From Adiantum capillus-veneris (taxonomy: Eukaryota > Streptophyta > Polypodiopsida > Polypodiales > Pteridaceae): a stretch of 64,000 bases of DNA. The stretch lies in NCBI GenBank assembly GCA_014529385.2, contig CM043942.1, positions 52,818,774-52,882,773 on the forward strand, given 5' to 3'. The translations under genes and the position numbers were made by a program. Positions 54,316 to 64,000 of the stretch are shown here, one piece after another; the stretch's first letter is position 1; every line of letters starts with the position of its first letter. Below the pieces are notes generated by a model. The model saw nothing but the letters and a program-made list of their open reading frames with translations, had not been told where the DNA came from and did not search any database.

Positions 54316-54453
54316 ATGGATGAGGATTTTTTGCCCAAGAGGGGCAAAGGTACACATGATCATGAGGCCGGCCCTAGTATCATTCCTTCAGATGTGACCA
54401 TGTGTCCCCTGAAGAGGTGCAGCAAGTTGCGATTCTTGACCAGTCACAGGTGA
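54316..54453 (+). CDS. Small LTR-encoded ORF of L3
   Basis: M-D-E-D-F-L-P-K-R-G-K then H-D-H-E-A-G-P-S. 45 codons, overlapping at its end a strong 5' splice donor (cag|gtgagt, about 54447-54455). Third member of the set with L1 and L2. A frame change after the conserved part is likely. Confidence 0.4.
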   Translation: MDEDFLPKRGKGTHDHEAGPSIIPSDVTMCPLKRCSKLRFLTSHR

Positions 54454-55572
54454 GTTTAAGTTCTCAAGGTTCAGTTAATTTTTTTATATAAAGGTTTAAG
54501 GTAATTTAACATTGCATACGTTAAGTATTAGTTAGAATCACTAGGATTGAGTAAACTGGCCAAGAACGGAAGATTAAATCTTCCAAGAAACACCGAGCAT
54601 TTGATTGAAGAGAAATAAGAAAGAAATGCCTTGGTTCGTCTAGGTGACTAGGGAATGAACTGATTGACCATCCTTAGGGTAGCTTGTCTCAAGATCACCC
54701 TGACATTTTGATATTGTTCTCTCAAGTGGAGAGTAATGGAAGCTATGTGGCTTCAGAGCAGTCGCTACCTCCTGAATGCTGCTTCTCTTCATTCATGTCA
54801 TTGTTCTTATTGTGTATGTTAGGATACTTTATCCTAGGGGAGTCGCCCGTTGTATGGGGGCAACTGGCTAGGGTGTATGGGCACCCAAACTTTTGTTTTT
54901 AAATAAGGAGAGGTGTATGGGCACCCATTGTATATGTGATCTTGAGACAAGTAGAGTGCTAGTAAAAGTTTTGATATGACAATACATTGTCTTAAGTTTA
55001 AGGATGTCTATTTTATGAAAGCCTGTTTTTAATGCTGATTTCAATAACTTGTTTTAATAAACTGTTGTATGGGAAAGTTAAAAGGAAACCATTATTTTAT
55101 ATGTCAAGAATAATGTGGTAGTAATTAGAAAACAAAAAATTATGTGTGAGTGCGGGGTGGTAAGTGGGGATCGACTCAGGTTGTCAATAATGGACGGATG
55201 GACTTGATTAGTCAAATAACTATCCATTCACGCGCACTAACGATAGAAGACTTATTCAATGGAAGAGGAGTCCACCAACAGCTGTGCTCTCACTCTTGTA
55301 GAGGGAAAAAAACGTTGGATGAGGATACCTTAGCCCATGTGTGGAGGTTATAGGGCCGAAAATATTTTTGGATTTTTAAGATTTTGTCCCGTTTTTGCTT
55401 GCGAGATAGAACTAGGTCTTTCTCTAGGGCTATAGTCCCAAGCCATTGCCAATGGTAAAGGTCTATTCCCTCGATTATTTTCTTTGAGACTCAGACTTTG
55501 ATAGGCCTAGAGACCTATTAAGGACCCCCATCTTGACCTTTGGTGTCGGGGTGGTTGTGGGCAGTTTTCACT

Positions 55573-55584
55573 TGGTATCAAAGC
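55573..55584 (+). promoter_or_regulatory. Primer-binding site after L3
   Basis: tggtatcaaagc, two bases past the LTR end, pairs with initiator tRNA-Met apart from one base. Confidence 0.75.
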
Positions 55585-55832
55585 ATGTGTTAATTAAGCC
55601 CTTGGACCTAGGGAAAGATGAAGGTACTATGAAAAAAAATTGTGGGTTTGATTAAAGAGATTAAAGATGTGTATAATTGAAATAAGAGAGAGGAAGAAAA
55701 AGAGAAATATTATCCCCATCTTTGCAAGAAGACTTCCATCATGCTTTCCGCAAGTTTATGATCTTCAATATCACGTTTTTGGGAGCTTGCTCATCCCGAA
55801 GGTACACAATTTGGAAAAGTGTGATGAAGTTA

Positions 55833-57946
55833 CTAGACTACATGTTCTCCCCATCCACTTGGGGAACTAGTTGGGGAGGGTCTAGTCAAGTATTCCCACC
55901 ATTTTTTTGGCCAATGTCTCTTCCATATTTTGTTGAGGGGGCTACTCCAATCATCCTCCTGCATTAATGCTTGGTATATGCCTTTAGAGTGAGGTTTCCA
56001 AAAGAGGCTACCCTCCGGCCATCTCCAAGCGTTCCATTCAAACTTTGATTCACAAATTGTCATAGCCACATTATCAAGCTCTTTTATCACCCTAATGACT
56101 AGCAAGATCTCAAAGCCATTCAGCTGATATTGGTTTGCTAGAGAGTCAATAGTTTTCCAGCTCTTACTATTGCCGTCCCATAATTTCTCTAGTCGAATGA
56201 GACCCTTATTATTCACTTTCTTGGACATTTCTATCCAATAGGGGCTATGTGGTGGCCCCAAGACTTTAGAGGGCCAGGGGGGAACAGTGTAAGCTAGGGT
56301 TCTTGAAATACCTGGCTACTTCCCCCCATTCCAAAACCTCAGCTGCTCTTTTGCTCTTCCTCATCAGGTCCCTTGAAAGTCCACCCGAGCTAAGGGAAGA
56401 CCACTTCGGGGACAGAAGTTTGTCATGTATCATCACCTCCTTCCACTTTCCACCTTTTGATCCCACATTTGCTGCATCGAGCCGCTTCCGTGGTCATGAT
56501 AGCCCAAGCTTGCTCTTGTTTAGCCAATGAGACTATAATTTTGGCACAAAGGGCCTCAACATGGGATACCGGGTTAAGAATACCGAGACCTCCTTGGTCT
56601 ACTAGACGAGCGACTATCTCCCATCTTGCCCATTGCCATGGACGGGAGGTTTTTGTGTTGTTCTTCCAAAGAAACCTTTTAACTGCTCTTAAGAATTCTT
56701 TCCAATTGCACTTAGCCATCTTGAGGATGGGACTGAGGAAAGCAATGTACAGGAGCATATAAGAATTTATCACTCTAATCCAAATGTGGAAGGGAGGAGA
56801 GCAAACTGCCACCTTCTCATCTTTGTTCTGATTTTTTCAAGAATCCATTGAAATATTTGTTTGTGGGTTATGTCCACCCCTAAGAGGGCTCCTAGGTGTC
56901 TGAATAAACTTCCTTTTGAGATAATCTCCCCTGACCAAACTGAAGGGTCGACAGAGTCGTTTTCTGACAGGGAGATAAGCCTTGACTTCTCTTTATTGCA
57001 CTTGGAACCCGAGGCCACGGAGAATGTTTGCACAATCTCTAGAGCTCTCTTGAGGACTTGGGGGCATGCCTTCAAGAACATGAGCGAATCATCTGTAAGC
57101 ATTTTGGCCAGGAGCTGGTTATTGCCCGGAATTGTCACGCCTTGAATCTCCCCTCGTGCCGCACTGGCTTCGAGCATCGTGATGAGAGGATGCAATCTGA
57201 TGGCAAAAAGCAAGGGGGCCAAGGGACATCCTTGCTTAATAGACCTTTTCACCTCAAAAGAGCCCACAATTCTATCATTGAATAGGAGCTCTAACTGGCT
57301 GCCAACTCCAAGTATGCAAATAAGGCGACAAAGGTGAGGCCCAAAGCCCAAAGCCCCCATGACATCTTCTACATAGGACCATTCAATCTTGTCATAAGCC
57401 TTGTCGAGGTCCAACTGCAGTAGAATGCAATCTTGTTTGGAAAAGGTTGCGTACTCAATTCCCACCATTGCTGCCAAGATATTGTCATATATGGATCTCC
57501 CTTTAATAAATCCATGACTCCAAGTATGCGAATGAGGCGACAAAGGTGAGGCCCAAAGCCCAAAGCCCCCATGACATCTTCCACATAGGACCATTATATC
57601 CTCTCTCATAAGCCTTGTCGAGGTCCACCAGAATGCAGTCTTTTTAGAAAAGGTTGGGTACTCAATTCCCACCATTGCTGCCAAGATATTGTCATATATG
57701 GATCTCCCTTTAATAAACCCGTGTTGATGGGGAGAGATGATTCTATTCAAGAGGGGGCAAGCCTGAGAGCGATCGCCTTGGCAATAATTTTGTATGCTAC
57801 TGACGTCATAGTAATGGGGAGCCATGCTTAAGTTGAGAGCATGGCCATACCTGTTTTTGGATGGTTTGATAAGCCCTCTTTTAACACTTGTATCCAAGCA
57901 CTCTTCGAAAATAGCTTGATTAGCCATCCGAGTGATTGGACTTTGA

Positions 57947-57948
<2 letters not shown>
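55833..57948 (-). pseudogene. LINE (L1-type) ORF2 reverse transcriptase fragment, copy 1
   Basis: On the minus strand: G-F-I-K-G-R-S-I-Y-D-N-I-L near 57710 and again near 57480, L-D-L-D-K-A-Y-D-K-I-E-W (palm motif A) near 57390, G-C-P-L-A-P-L-L-F-A-I (motif B) near 57220, M-L-T-D-D-S (motif C; F-A-D-D is usual) near 57100, then thumb and C-terminal region (F-L-W-K-N-N-T-K, Q-G-G-L-G-I-L-N-P) to 55833. Endonuclease and C-terminal zf-RVT are missing. Contains an internal 222-bp tandem duplication and several frame changes. It interrupts the element that follows L3. Confidence 0.8.
57308..57729. repeat. 222-bp tandem duplication within the LINE
   Basis: 57308-57529 and 57530-57729 both begin ccaagtatgc and end at tttaataaa; the second copy has small deletions. 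It repeats the segment spanning G-F-I-K-G-R to motif A. Confidence 0.88.

Positions 57949-57986
<38 letters not shown>
57949..57986. repeat. 38-bp poly-G tract
   Basis: Uninterrupted G run at the broken N-terminal end of LINE copy 1. Confidence 0.9.
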
Positions 57987-57988
<2 letters not shown>

Positions 57989-58228
57989 GTTCCTTTATAG
58001 AAAGCCAATGAATGTAGCTTTGAAGTTTGGAGAATGCATTTGAAAGGACATGATTACTTTTTTTTCAAGATTTTCCAGGCTCTTTTGAGAGACACATACA
58101 ATGTTTGGGAAAGTCTTTTTGGCCTCCTAAAGTCCTTAGGAGAAGGTCGTTTAAATTTCTTTACTAGACAAGTGTGCCTAAGAGCTTTAAAAGACTTAGC
58201 CTTTCGCTAGCCTTTAAGGAATGTGGAG

Positions 58229-58348
58229 CTCTCTGGTTTTCGCCATAGCTTAGTTCAGAGCAGGCTTCATTTCCTATTCCCAGCAGTCGTACAGTTGTAC
58301 AGTCTCTCTGGTTTTCGCCATCGCTTAGTTCAGAGCAGGTTTCATTTC
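58229..58348. repeat. 72-bp direct repeat in LINE 5' leader
   Basis: ctctctggttttcgccat and the following cgcttagttcagagcaggtttcatttcct phrase occur at about 58230 and 58302. It precedes LINE ORF1, so probably a short 5'-UTR repeat as seen in many LINE promoters. Confidence 0.8.
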
Positions 58349-58579
58349 CTTTGTGGCCACCATCATTCAAATCCGTGGTTTTAGCATCTTAATAATCGTA
58401 ATTTTGGCATCTTAATAATTGTAGTTTTGGAAAGTAAATAATCGCCTTTCCTTTTCTGGTGGATGCCTTAAACCTCTGTATCAAGTACACGGAAAAAAAA
58501 AATTAGCAGGAAAAAATAAAAAGAGAAAGTAATGTAGTAGGGGTTCTCTTTGTCGCTGCGCAGCCCCCCTTCCATCGTG

Positions 58580-59484
58580 ATGGCAAGTGAAGCCGAGGCT
58601 CTACCCATGGAAGAAGACATCATCCAGTTCTCAAAAATGCTCAAAGAGAGAAAAGTGGTGAGACCGTTCCGATGGAGGAAGGGGACGGGTCGGCATTGCA
58701 ACCGACATCCGCAACAACAATAAGCGGTGCTCTTGTGACAAGAGACCAGACCATGGGGGTGGACAAGGCTGCCTCGTCAGGAAATGTCACTTTCAACGAG
58801 AACAAAGAAACAATGATTGGCCTTACTGGGCAAAAAACCAACTTCGAAGTTAAGGCCCTCAAGGCTAGTGAGCCTTAGGGTCCGATCTATGCAAATGGCA
58901 GCAAGACGACTTTCGATTCTGCATCTCTTCGACCAGGCGTCTCATTCGCGAGTCTCCTTAAGGGTCTTGACTCTAAAGATAGTGCTAAAGGCTTAGCAGA
59001 GGAGCCGTCATGTAGTGAAATACGGGAAAAGTTGATGAATGTAAAGGGCCGGCTTGAACAGGAACTCAGAGAAGTCAACAAGCAATTAGAGCTCCCCCCA
59101 AACAACAACAAAAGAACTTGCTCACAGTCCGAATGCAGTGGATTATGTGAAACCGGGTTAGCAGATCGGACTTACACTGCTTTAAAGAAGTCTCTGCCAC
59201 AGCAGGTGGAGATCACAGAAGCTATTACCATGGCAATTCTGCCAGCGCTTATAAAAAAGCAACTCGTTGTACAAGCCAAGCTCACGCTTGTATTTGGATT
59301 CAGTGGGAGAGTCCCGAATAGATATGAGCTGACTCAATGGCTACGCAGTTTGCACGTTCTGGGACATATGGGTGCATTTGAGAATACCTCTTACCTGACC
59401 AAGGGCTTCTATTCAGTAAGATTTGAAGAGGCCTCTGATGTGTCAAAATCCCTAGATAAAGGACCGACCCCTGGTGTTCAATAG
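58580..59484 (+). pseudogene. LINE ORF1 with DUF4283 domain (copy 2)
   Basis: Starts M-A-S-E-A-E-A-L-P-M at 58580. One frame change near 58665 and one TAG at 58876 interrupt it. The C-terminal part is DUF4283-like: L-T-L-V-F-G-F-S-G-R-V-P near 59281, W-L-R-S-L, then G-F-Y-S-V-R-F (59404) and L-D-K-G-P (59452). In plant LINEs this domain is the RNA-binding part of ORF1p. The expected zinc knuckle after it is absent; the sequence switches at 59485 to an inverted ORF2 segment. Confidence 0.7.
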
Positions 59485-59486
59485 GA

Positions 59487-61737
59487 CTTTTGTTCAAGGG
59501 GGAGAACCAATCATCCTTGTGCATGAGCTCTTTTTTAGATGTACTTGGTATGGGGTTTTAAAAGAGATCTATCCTTGGCCCATTTCCATGCTTTCCATTC
59601 AAATGTGGATTCCTGAATTGGCATCAGACTGGTACTCAAGCCCTCAACAACTCTACAAACAAGTATCTTTTCCATGCCATTAAGTTGAAAATGATCTGCT
59701 AGTTGTCCAGAAGATTTCCAACGTCTGTTGGTTTTATCCCAGAAGTGTCTCAGCCGTTGGAGTCCTTTATTGTTTAGTCTTCTTGCTACCTCCCTCCAGT
59801 AGGGGTTTAGACTAACTCCATCCACCTTTGACAACCATAGGGACCAGTGTGTTGTGGAGTTTTGGAAGTACCTGGTTAGTTCCCCCCATGCCACAGTATT
59901 GCATTTTCGTACCAGCTCTCCTCCTGTTGTGCCCCCCAATTTCAAATCAGCCCATCCATGGGCTAAAAGTTTTTCGTGCACCTCCATCTCATTCCACTGA
60001 CCATCTTTAGAGAAAAGCTTTGACTTGTCAATCATATCCTTGGTCATGATAGCCCAGGCTTGTTCTTGTTTTGCTATTGAGACCACAAACTTGGCGCAGA
60101 GAGCCTGGTCATGGACCACCGGGTTGTGTATTCCGAGGCCTCCTTGGGAAGTCGGTCGAGCAAAAACTTCCCACTTTGCCCACTGCCATGGTGACAAGAC
60201 CTTGGTGTTGTTCTTCCATAAGAATCTCTTAACAGGCTTCAAAAACTCCTTCCAATTATACTTGGCTATTTTGAGCAGAGGACTGGTGAAGGCAATGTAG
60301 GGGAGCAAGAATGAATTGATCACTTTTATGCGACTTGGAAAGGGGAGCAGCTGAAACTCCCATCTTCTCATTTTTTTGGTTACCTTCTCGAAGACCCACT
60401 GAAAACCTTTGCTTGTGAGTAACATTCACCCCTAAGGGGGCACCCAGATGACGAAATATTCTTCCTTTAGTCACGATCTCCCTTGACCAGTGTGATGGGT
60501 CAAATGTGTCATCTTCCGTCAGGGAGATCAATCTTGACTTCTCAATACTAAACTTTGCTCCTGAAGCCATGGCAAAAGTCTGCACAATCTCTACTGCCTT
60601 CCTGAGAACGTGAGGGTAGGATTATAAGAACAGGAGGGAGTCATCTGCGAACATTTTGGCTAAGAGTTGGTCATTTCCGGGCAAAGACAAACCTTGAATT
60701 TCACCCCGTGCAGCAGCTGCCTCGAGCATCGTCACAAGGGGATGCGAGCCGATGGCAAAAAGAAGAGGGGCCAATGGGGCATCCTTTCTTGATCGACCTT
60801 CTGGTTCCAAAAGTGCCTACAATTCTTTCAATGAACAAGAGCTCAGAATGCCCTCCTACACCCAGGGTGTGAATCAAACGACAAAGTCCTGGCCCAAAGC
60901 CTAAAGTTTTCATGACATATTCAATAAAAGACCACATACTTCTGTCATATGCCTTGTCCAGATCAAGCTACAGCAAGATGCACTCCTGCTTTGTGAAGGC
61001 AGCATACTCAATGCCAACCATTGCCGCCAAGATATTGTCATAAGTCGACCTTCCTTTAACGAACCCATGCTAATGGGGAGAGATAACCTTGTCCAGGAGG
61101 GAAGGCATTCGAAGAGCAACTGCTTTGGTGATGACTTTATATGACACTGTCATCATAGTTATGGGGCGCCAATGCTTAACATGAGAGCAACATAGTTGTT
61201 TTGCAATAGGCTTGATGAGGCCTCTTTTCACAGAAGAATCCAACTGCCCCTTGACAAAAGCTTGATTAGCCATATAGGTGAAGGGGCCCTTGAAGTCATC
61301 CCAAAACTCTCTAAAGAATTCAGTGGTCATGCCATCCCACCTAGGGGACTTCTCCTTGCCAAGAGTTTGCAATGCGTACGAGCACTCATCTTCATAGAAG
61401 GCCAGCTCAAGACGACTGGCTTCAGGTTGATTGATTTTTTTAACGACACTCTCGAGCAAGATTGCTCTTGCCGCATCCACTTCTTGAGATCGGGTCTCAG
61501 GTTGACCAATGATTGGCTTAAGTGATCTAGCATCATTCGGGCCATAACATCCGGGTCATGTGTGGTGTATCCCTCCTCGTCTGTAAGACAGTGAATAGAG
61601 CTGCGACTTTTTTTTATTTTTAAGGATCTAAAGAAATGTGCTTGATTAGTGACCTCAGGTTGAAGAAGGGTCTCCTTGGACAACAGTCTCGCCCTCCTTA
61701 CCAGATCGAGCTGTCGCTCAACAAGGTTGGCTCTTGT
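59487..61737 (-). pseudogene. LINE ORF2 reverse transcriptase segment, inverted inside copy 2
   Basis: Minus-strand coding blocks, in order from 61737: V-R-R-A-R-L-L-S-K-E-T, L-G-K-E-K-S-P-R-W-D-G-M (about 61370), K-H-W-R-P-I-T (61165), L-I-W-T-R-H-M-T region (motif A, decayed, ~60950), G-C-P-I-G-P-S (motif B, ~60770), F-A-D-D-S-L-L-F-L (motif C, ~60650), F-L-W-K-N-N-T-K (60215), ending at M-H-K-D-D-W-F-S-P-L-N-K near 59495. Several frameshifts. It lies between a plus-strand ORF1 and a plus-strand zf-RVT, which would be its natural neighbours in the opposite orientation. Confidence 0.78.
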
Positions 61738-62099
61738 CAGAAGCCCAATGGATTGAGATCACGACAAACAATTGGAAGCCACAATGGCCCCAATATATGA
61801 AGGTGTTCCTATGGAAGGTGCTTTGGGGGGCCTTGCCAACGGGTGTTAAGATACAAGCACGAGGAATAGGGACCGACAGCTGCTCAGGGTGCCGAGGGGC
61901 CAGTGAAGACCTTGCACACCTTTTTATGGACTGCCCAACCATAAGAGGCCTAGCAGGGAAGGTGTGCAAATGGATACAAAGAACGTGGAAAATTGGTTTT
62001 TTCAAGAAGGATCCATTCCTTGGAGGAAAATGGTTTAGAAGTCCTACCCTTCTTGTATATACTCAGATTGTTAGGTATTGCTTCTTTCATAATATCTGA
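61738..62099 (+). pseudogene. LINE ORF2 C-terminal zf-RVT domain
   Basis: A-Q-W-I-E-I then V-F-L-W-K-V-L-W-G-A-L-P-T-G, C-S-G-C-R-G ... E-D-L-A-H-L-F-M-D-C-P. This C-x2-C ... H-x4-C pattern is the zf-RVT domain at the C-terminus of plant LINE reverse transcriptases. It reads plus, like ORF1 and opposite to the reverse-transcriptase segment it adjoins. Confidence 0.8.
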
Positions 62100-62398
62100 A
62101 AGGACAGGAACTGCTGCGTCTTTAATGATGAAATTTCTGTTGCCAGCTTCTCAACGATTGTTCAAGAAAGTGAGGAGCTAATTTATAAGTTTAGTGAAAG
62201 CCATGACTGGATTGGGGCAACCCATGCCATTCAATCGAATCCCTTATAGGGTTTTGGAGCATAGTGGTTTTTTGTGATTTGTAAGCCTACTATTATATCC
62301 GACTCCCAAGGCTCGGCCTGAGCTTGAGGACGGTTTGTAATTCTCTTAACGACAATCTAATACAATCACTCACAATTGTGAGTTTTGCAAAAAAAAAA
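62100..62398 (+). other. LINE 3' UTR and A-tail
   Basis: Noncoding sequence ending cacaattgtgagttttgc followed by an A-run at about 62388-62399. Confidence 0.7.
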
Positions 62399-62458
62399 AG
62401 ACAGCCTTTCAAATGCTTTTTTTTTTGGCAAAACTCACAATTGTGAGTGATTGTATTA
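62359..62458. repeat. Inverted pair of LINE 3' ends
   Basis: aatacaatcactcacaattgtgag... plus A-run (62359-62399) is mirrored by a T-run plus ...ctcacaattgtgagtgattgtatt (~62419-62458). Two 3' tails meet tail to tail; the right one has only ~40 bp of LINE left. Confidence 0.85.
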
Positions 62459-62479
62459 GAAAGAGAAAATAGAAAATGC

Positions 62480-64000
62480 TATTCTTTAAGTCTCAAGGAA
62501 CACAAAGAATGTATTGTACCTAGTCCCTCTTTATTAGGAGAATATATAATATAGAATCCTTTTGGATGGGAGACAGGCTCCAAATAAATCAGGTTCTTAA
62601 TTGTTGTCAATTTCTCTAGTTCTCTCTATTTTACAAGTATTGTTCATGCCAAGATAACTAGAGATAATGTTTATTTTGCTACTTTCAATCAAGTACTCTC
62701 CCTATGCTCATTAGAAGTTCTCTAAAAGAAATGATCACTACTGTCATTTTAATTCTGCAAAAATCAATGGTATTAGCCTAATTCCATTACATTGGTATTA
62801 GAGCTATTGGTTTCTCTTTTTAAGAAGAGAGGTCCTTTAGTTTTCCACAAAGGTTGGAGTTGTTCATTGCAAGAGGGTAAGTGGAACATGGATCTATTAC
62901 CTCGGTTGGAATGAACAGTTCAAGGTACACCATTGGGAACTATAGACTTAATAATGGAGTCTTTTGGGACTTTTCTTTGACGTAACCTTATTGAGCTACT
63001 GGCAAGCTTGACACGAAGCATATCAATTGGACACTATTAGACCCTCTCCACTACTCTTTGCAATTAACAATCTCTAAACCATGTGTGTGGTTGCTTGAGT
63101 GCTAATTTTCAAAAGTTAAGAAGAGTAGAAACTAAGGTTTTGAAGTTGCCAAAGAACAAAGTAGCTTACACATAAATTTAGTTAGCATGGATGACAATAA
63201 TAAAGAGAGTAGAATGAGATGATGTTTATTTTTCACATGAAGGTGCAACGAATGATGCCCCCATTTTTGTGAACTATCTTCTCACTAGGTTGCAACAAGC
63301 CATGGGCAACCCACTTTACAAACTTAAGTTGCGCACCCATGGGATTCTCCAAACACCCCAGGTGGAGAGAGAGCTTAGGAAGCCTCTTGTTGAGACTTCC
63401 AAAAGAAGATTCATCGGTGAGATAAGAGGAGGAACCAGATGAAAGAGAAAGAAGTGAATCTCAAAAGCCTTTGGAGGAGGTGGCGCTTGCAGAGATGGTG
63501 GTCCAACGATCTTCAATTCCTCCAAGAGGAAAAGGGATCATATAGTATTTCCTCGCAATTCCAAGAAGGAAGGGAGGAATCAAAAGAAGAAAGGGAGAGA
63601 AAGAGGTCACCCTCTTATCCATCTTCATCATTTCTTCCTCTTCCAATGAAGCAGCGGATTATCTCCTAATGAGTTCAAGAGGAGAGGCCATTGGAAGACT
63701 TATGCTACTTGGAAAAGGTCCTACAAGCTCAAGAAGTTCAAAGAGGGAGAAAAGAACATCTCTTATCTCACCTATCATGGCACCGTTGGTACCAGAGAGC
63801 AAAGTCTTGGTCTTTATCCAACAATTTAATGCAGCCTTTGGAGATGAAGGCTTCATGGAATCGTCTAAGCTAAGACATGTGCCCTTGTTGGAAATTAATA
63901 TAGCAACAAAAACAACAAAATTGAGGAGAAAGGAGTCTACAAAGGTAAGAATAAACTCTCTCTTGAAGAGTTATAGAGTTTTTGCAAAGACAACAAATGT
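62480..64000 (+). pseudogene. Second chromovirus copy: LTR end, leader and Gag, decayed
   Basis: 62490-62790 matches the last ~290 bp of the chromovirus LTR (aaggaacacaaagaatgtattgta...), then ttggtattagagct as primer-binding site and a leader like 14690-15080. Gag starts at 63187 (M-D-D-N-N-K-E-S-R-M) and stops within 12 codons. Frame-scrambled homology continues: S-Y-K-L-K-K-F-K-E-G-E-K (about 63722), then a deletion of ~440 bp relative to 15084's Gag after 63885. It runs off the window end near the knuckle. Confidence 0.85.

Larger units (their letters stand above)
52712..55570 (+). mobile_element. LTR 'L3', 5' LTR of the large-LTR family
   Basis: Left end truncated by the copia scrap. 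TATA (ggctataaaaaggccc, about 52828), AT-rich leader with a ~150-bp array, small ORF (54316), ttaacattgcatacg (54506), gttgtatgggggcaactgg (about 54850), gtgtgagtgcggggtggtaagtgggg (about 55143), ending ...ggcagttttca. A primer-binding site follows at 55573, which identifies it as a 5' LTR; its internal region is cut off within ~250 bp by a LINE. Confidence 0.75.

Noticed and set aside
1-64000. Endogenous pararetrovirus or organelle DNA insertion
   Set aside because: No movement-protein or coat-protein motifs and no chloroplast or mitochondrial genes were seen; all reverse-transcribing sequence fits LTR elements or LINEs.

Overview
This is a repeat-rich plant nuclear window. It carries Ty3-type and copia-type LTR retrotransposons, LINEs with plant-style DUF4283 and zf-RVT domains, a CACTA transposase scrap, and degenerate fragments of two conserved plant genes, XAP5/XCT and BRR2. 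A DUF7869-type gene hints at a non-seed land plant (bryophyte, lycophyte or fern), but that is only suggestive. No intact host gene, rRNA, tRNA or CRISPR array was found. All identifications rest on motif recognition by eye, without a database search.

Layout. 0-0.4 kb: CACTA scrap (-). 0.4-2.5 kb: leader with a recurring 14-bp palindrome and a 180-bp inverted repeat. 2.6-11.5 kb: 'element A', one very long decayed reading frame holding Gag, several zinc knuckles, two retropepsin-like domains and a tryptophan-rich repeat but no polymerase, then a polypurine tract and a 3' LTR; a solo LTR sits inside it. 11.6-13.0 kb: CT/TA microsatellites and AT-rich repeats. 13.0-25.8 kb: the only element with full coding capacity, a Ty3 chromovirus with an open gag-pol, whose 3' LTR is split by another 2.7-kb solo LTR ('L1'). 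25.9-28.4 kb: a DUF7869 pseudogene. 29.4-32 kb: part of a minus-strand Ty3 element ('D'). 32.1-34.1 kb: a large inverted repeat around a chromovirus RNase H scrap, leading into 'element B', a decayed multi-knuckle Gag (33.8-37.7 kb).

39.1-42.1 kb: an unknown decayed coding region and XAP5/XCT exon fragments. 42.1-47.2 kb: a 5.1-kb solo LTR ('L2') with a ~150-bp tandem array. 47.2-47.9 kb: a BRR2 fragment. 47.9-50.3 kb: 'element C', collinear with the two-protease part of element A. 50.3-52.7 kb: LTR-like sequence and a copia scrap. 52.7-55.6 kb: LTR 'L3', a relative of L1 and L2, followed by a primer-binding site. 55.8-62.4 kb: two LINE copies, one with its reverse-transcriptase segment inverted. 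62.5-64 kb: a second, decayed copy of the chromovirus.

The window is best read as nested mobile-element decay. Only the chromovirus at 15.1-19.9 kb could still encode its own polymerase; A, B, C and the large LTRs would depend on enzymes supplied elsewhere. The most unusual content is the element A/C family (two protease-like domains plus the W-x-P repeat), the palindrome array before it, the nucleosome-length arrays inside L2 and L3, and the small conserved ORF shared by L1, L2 and L3.
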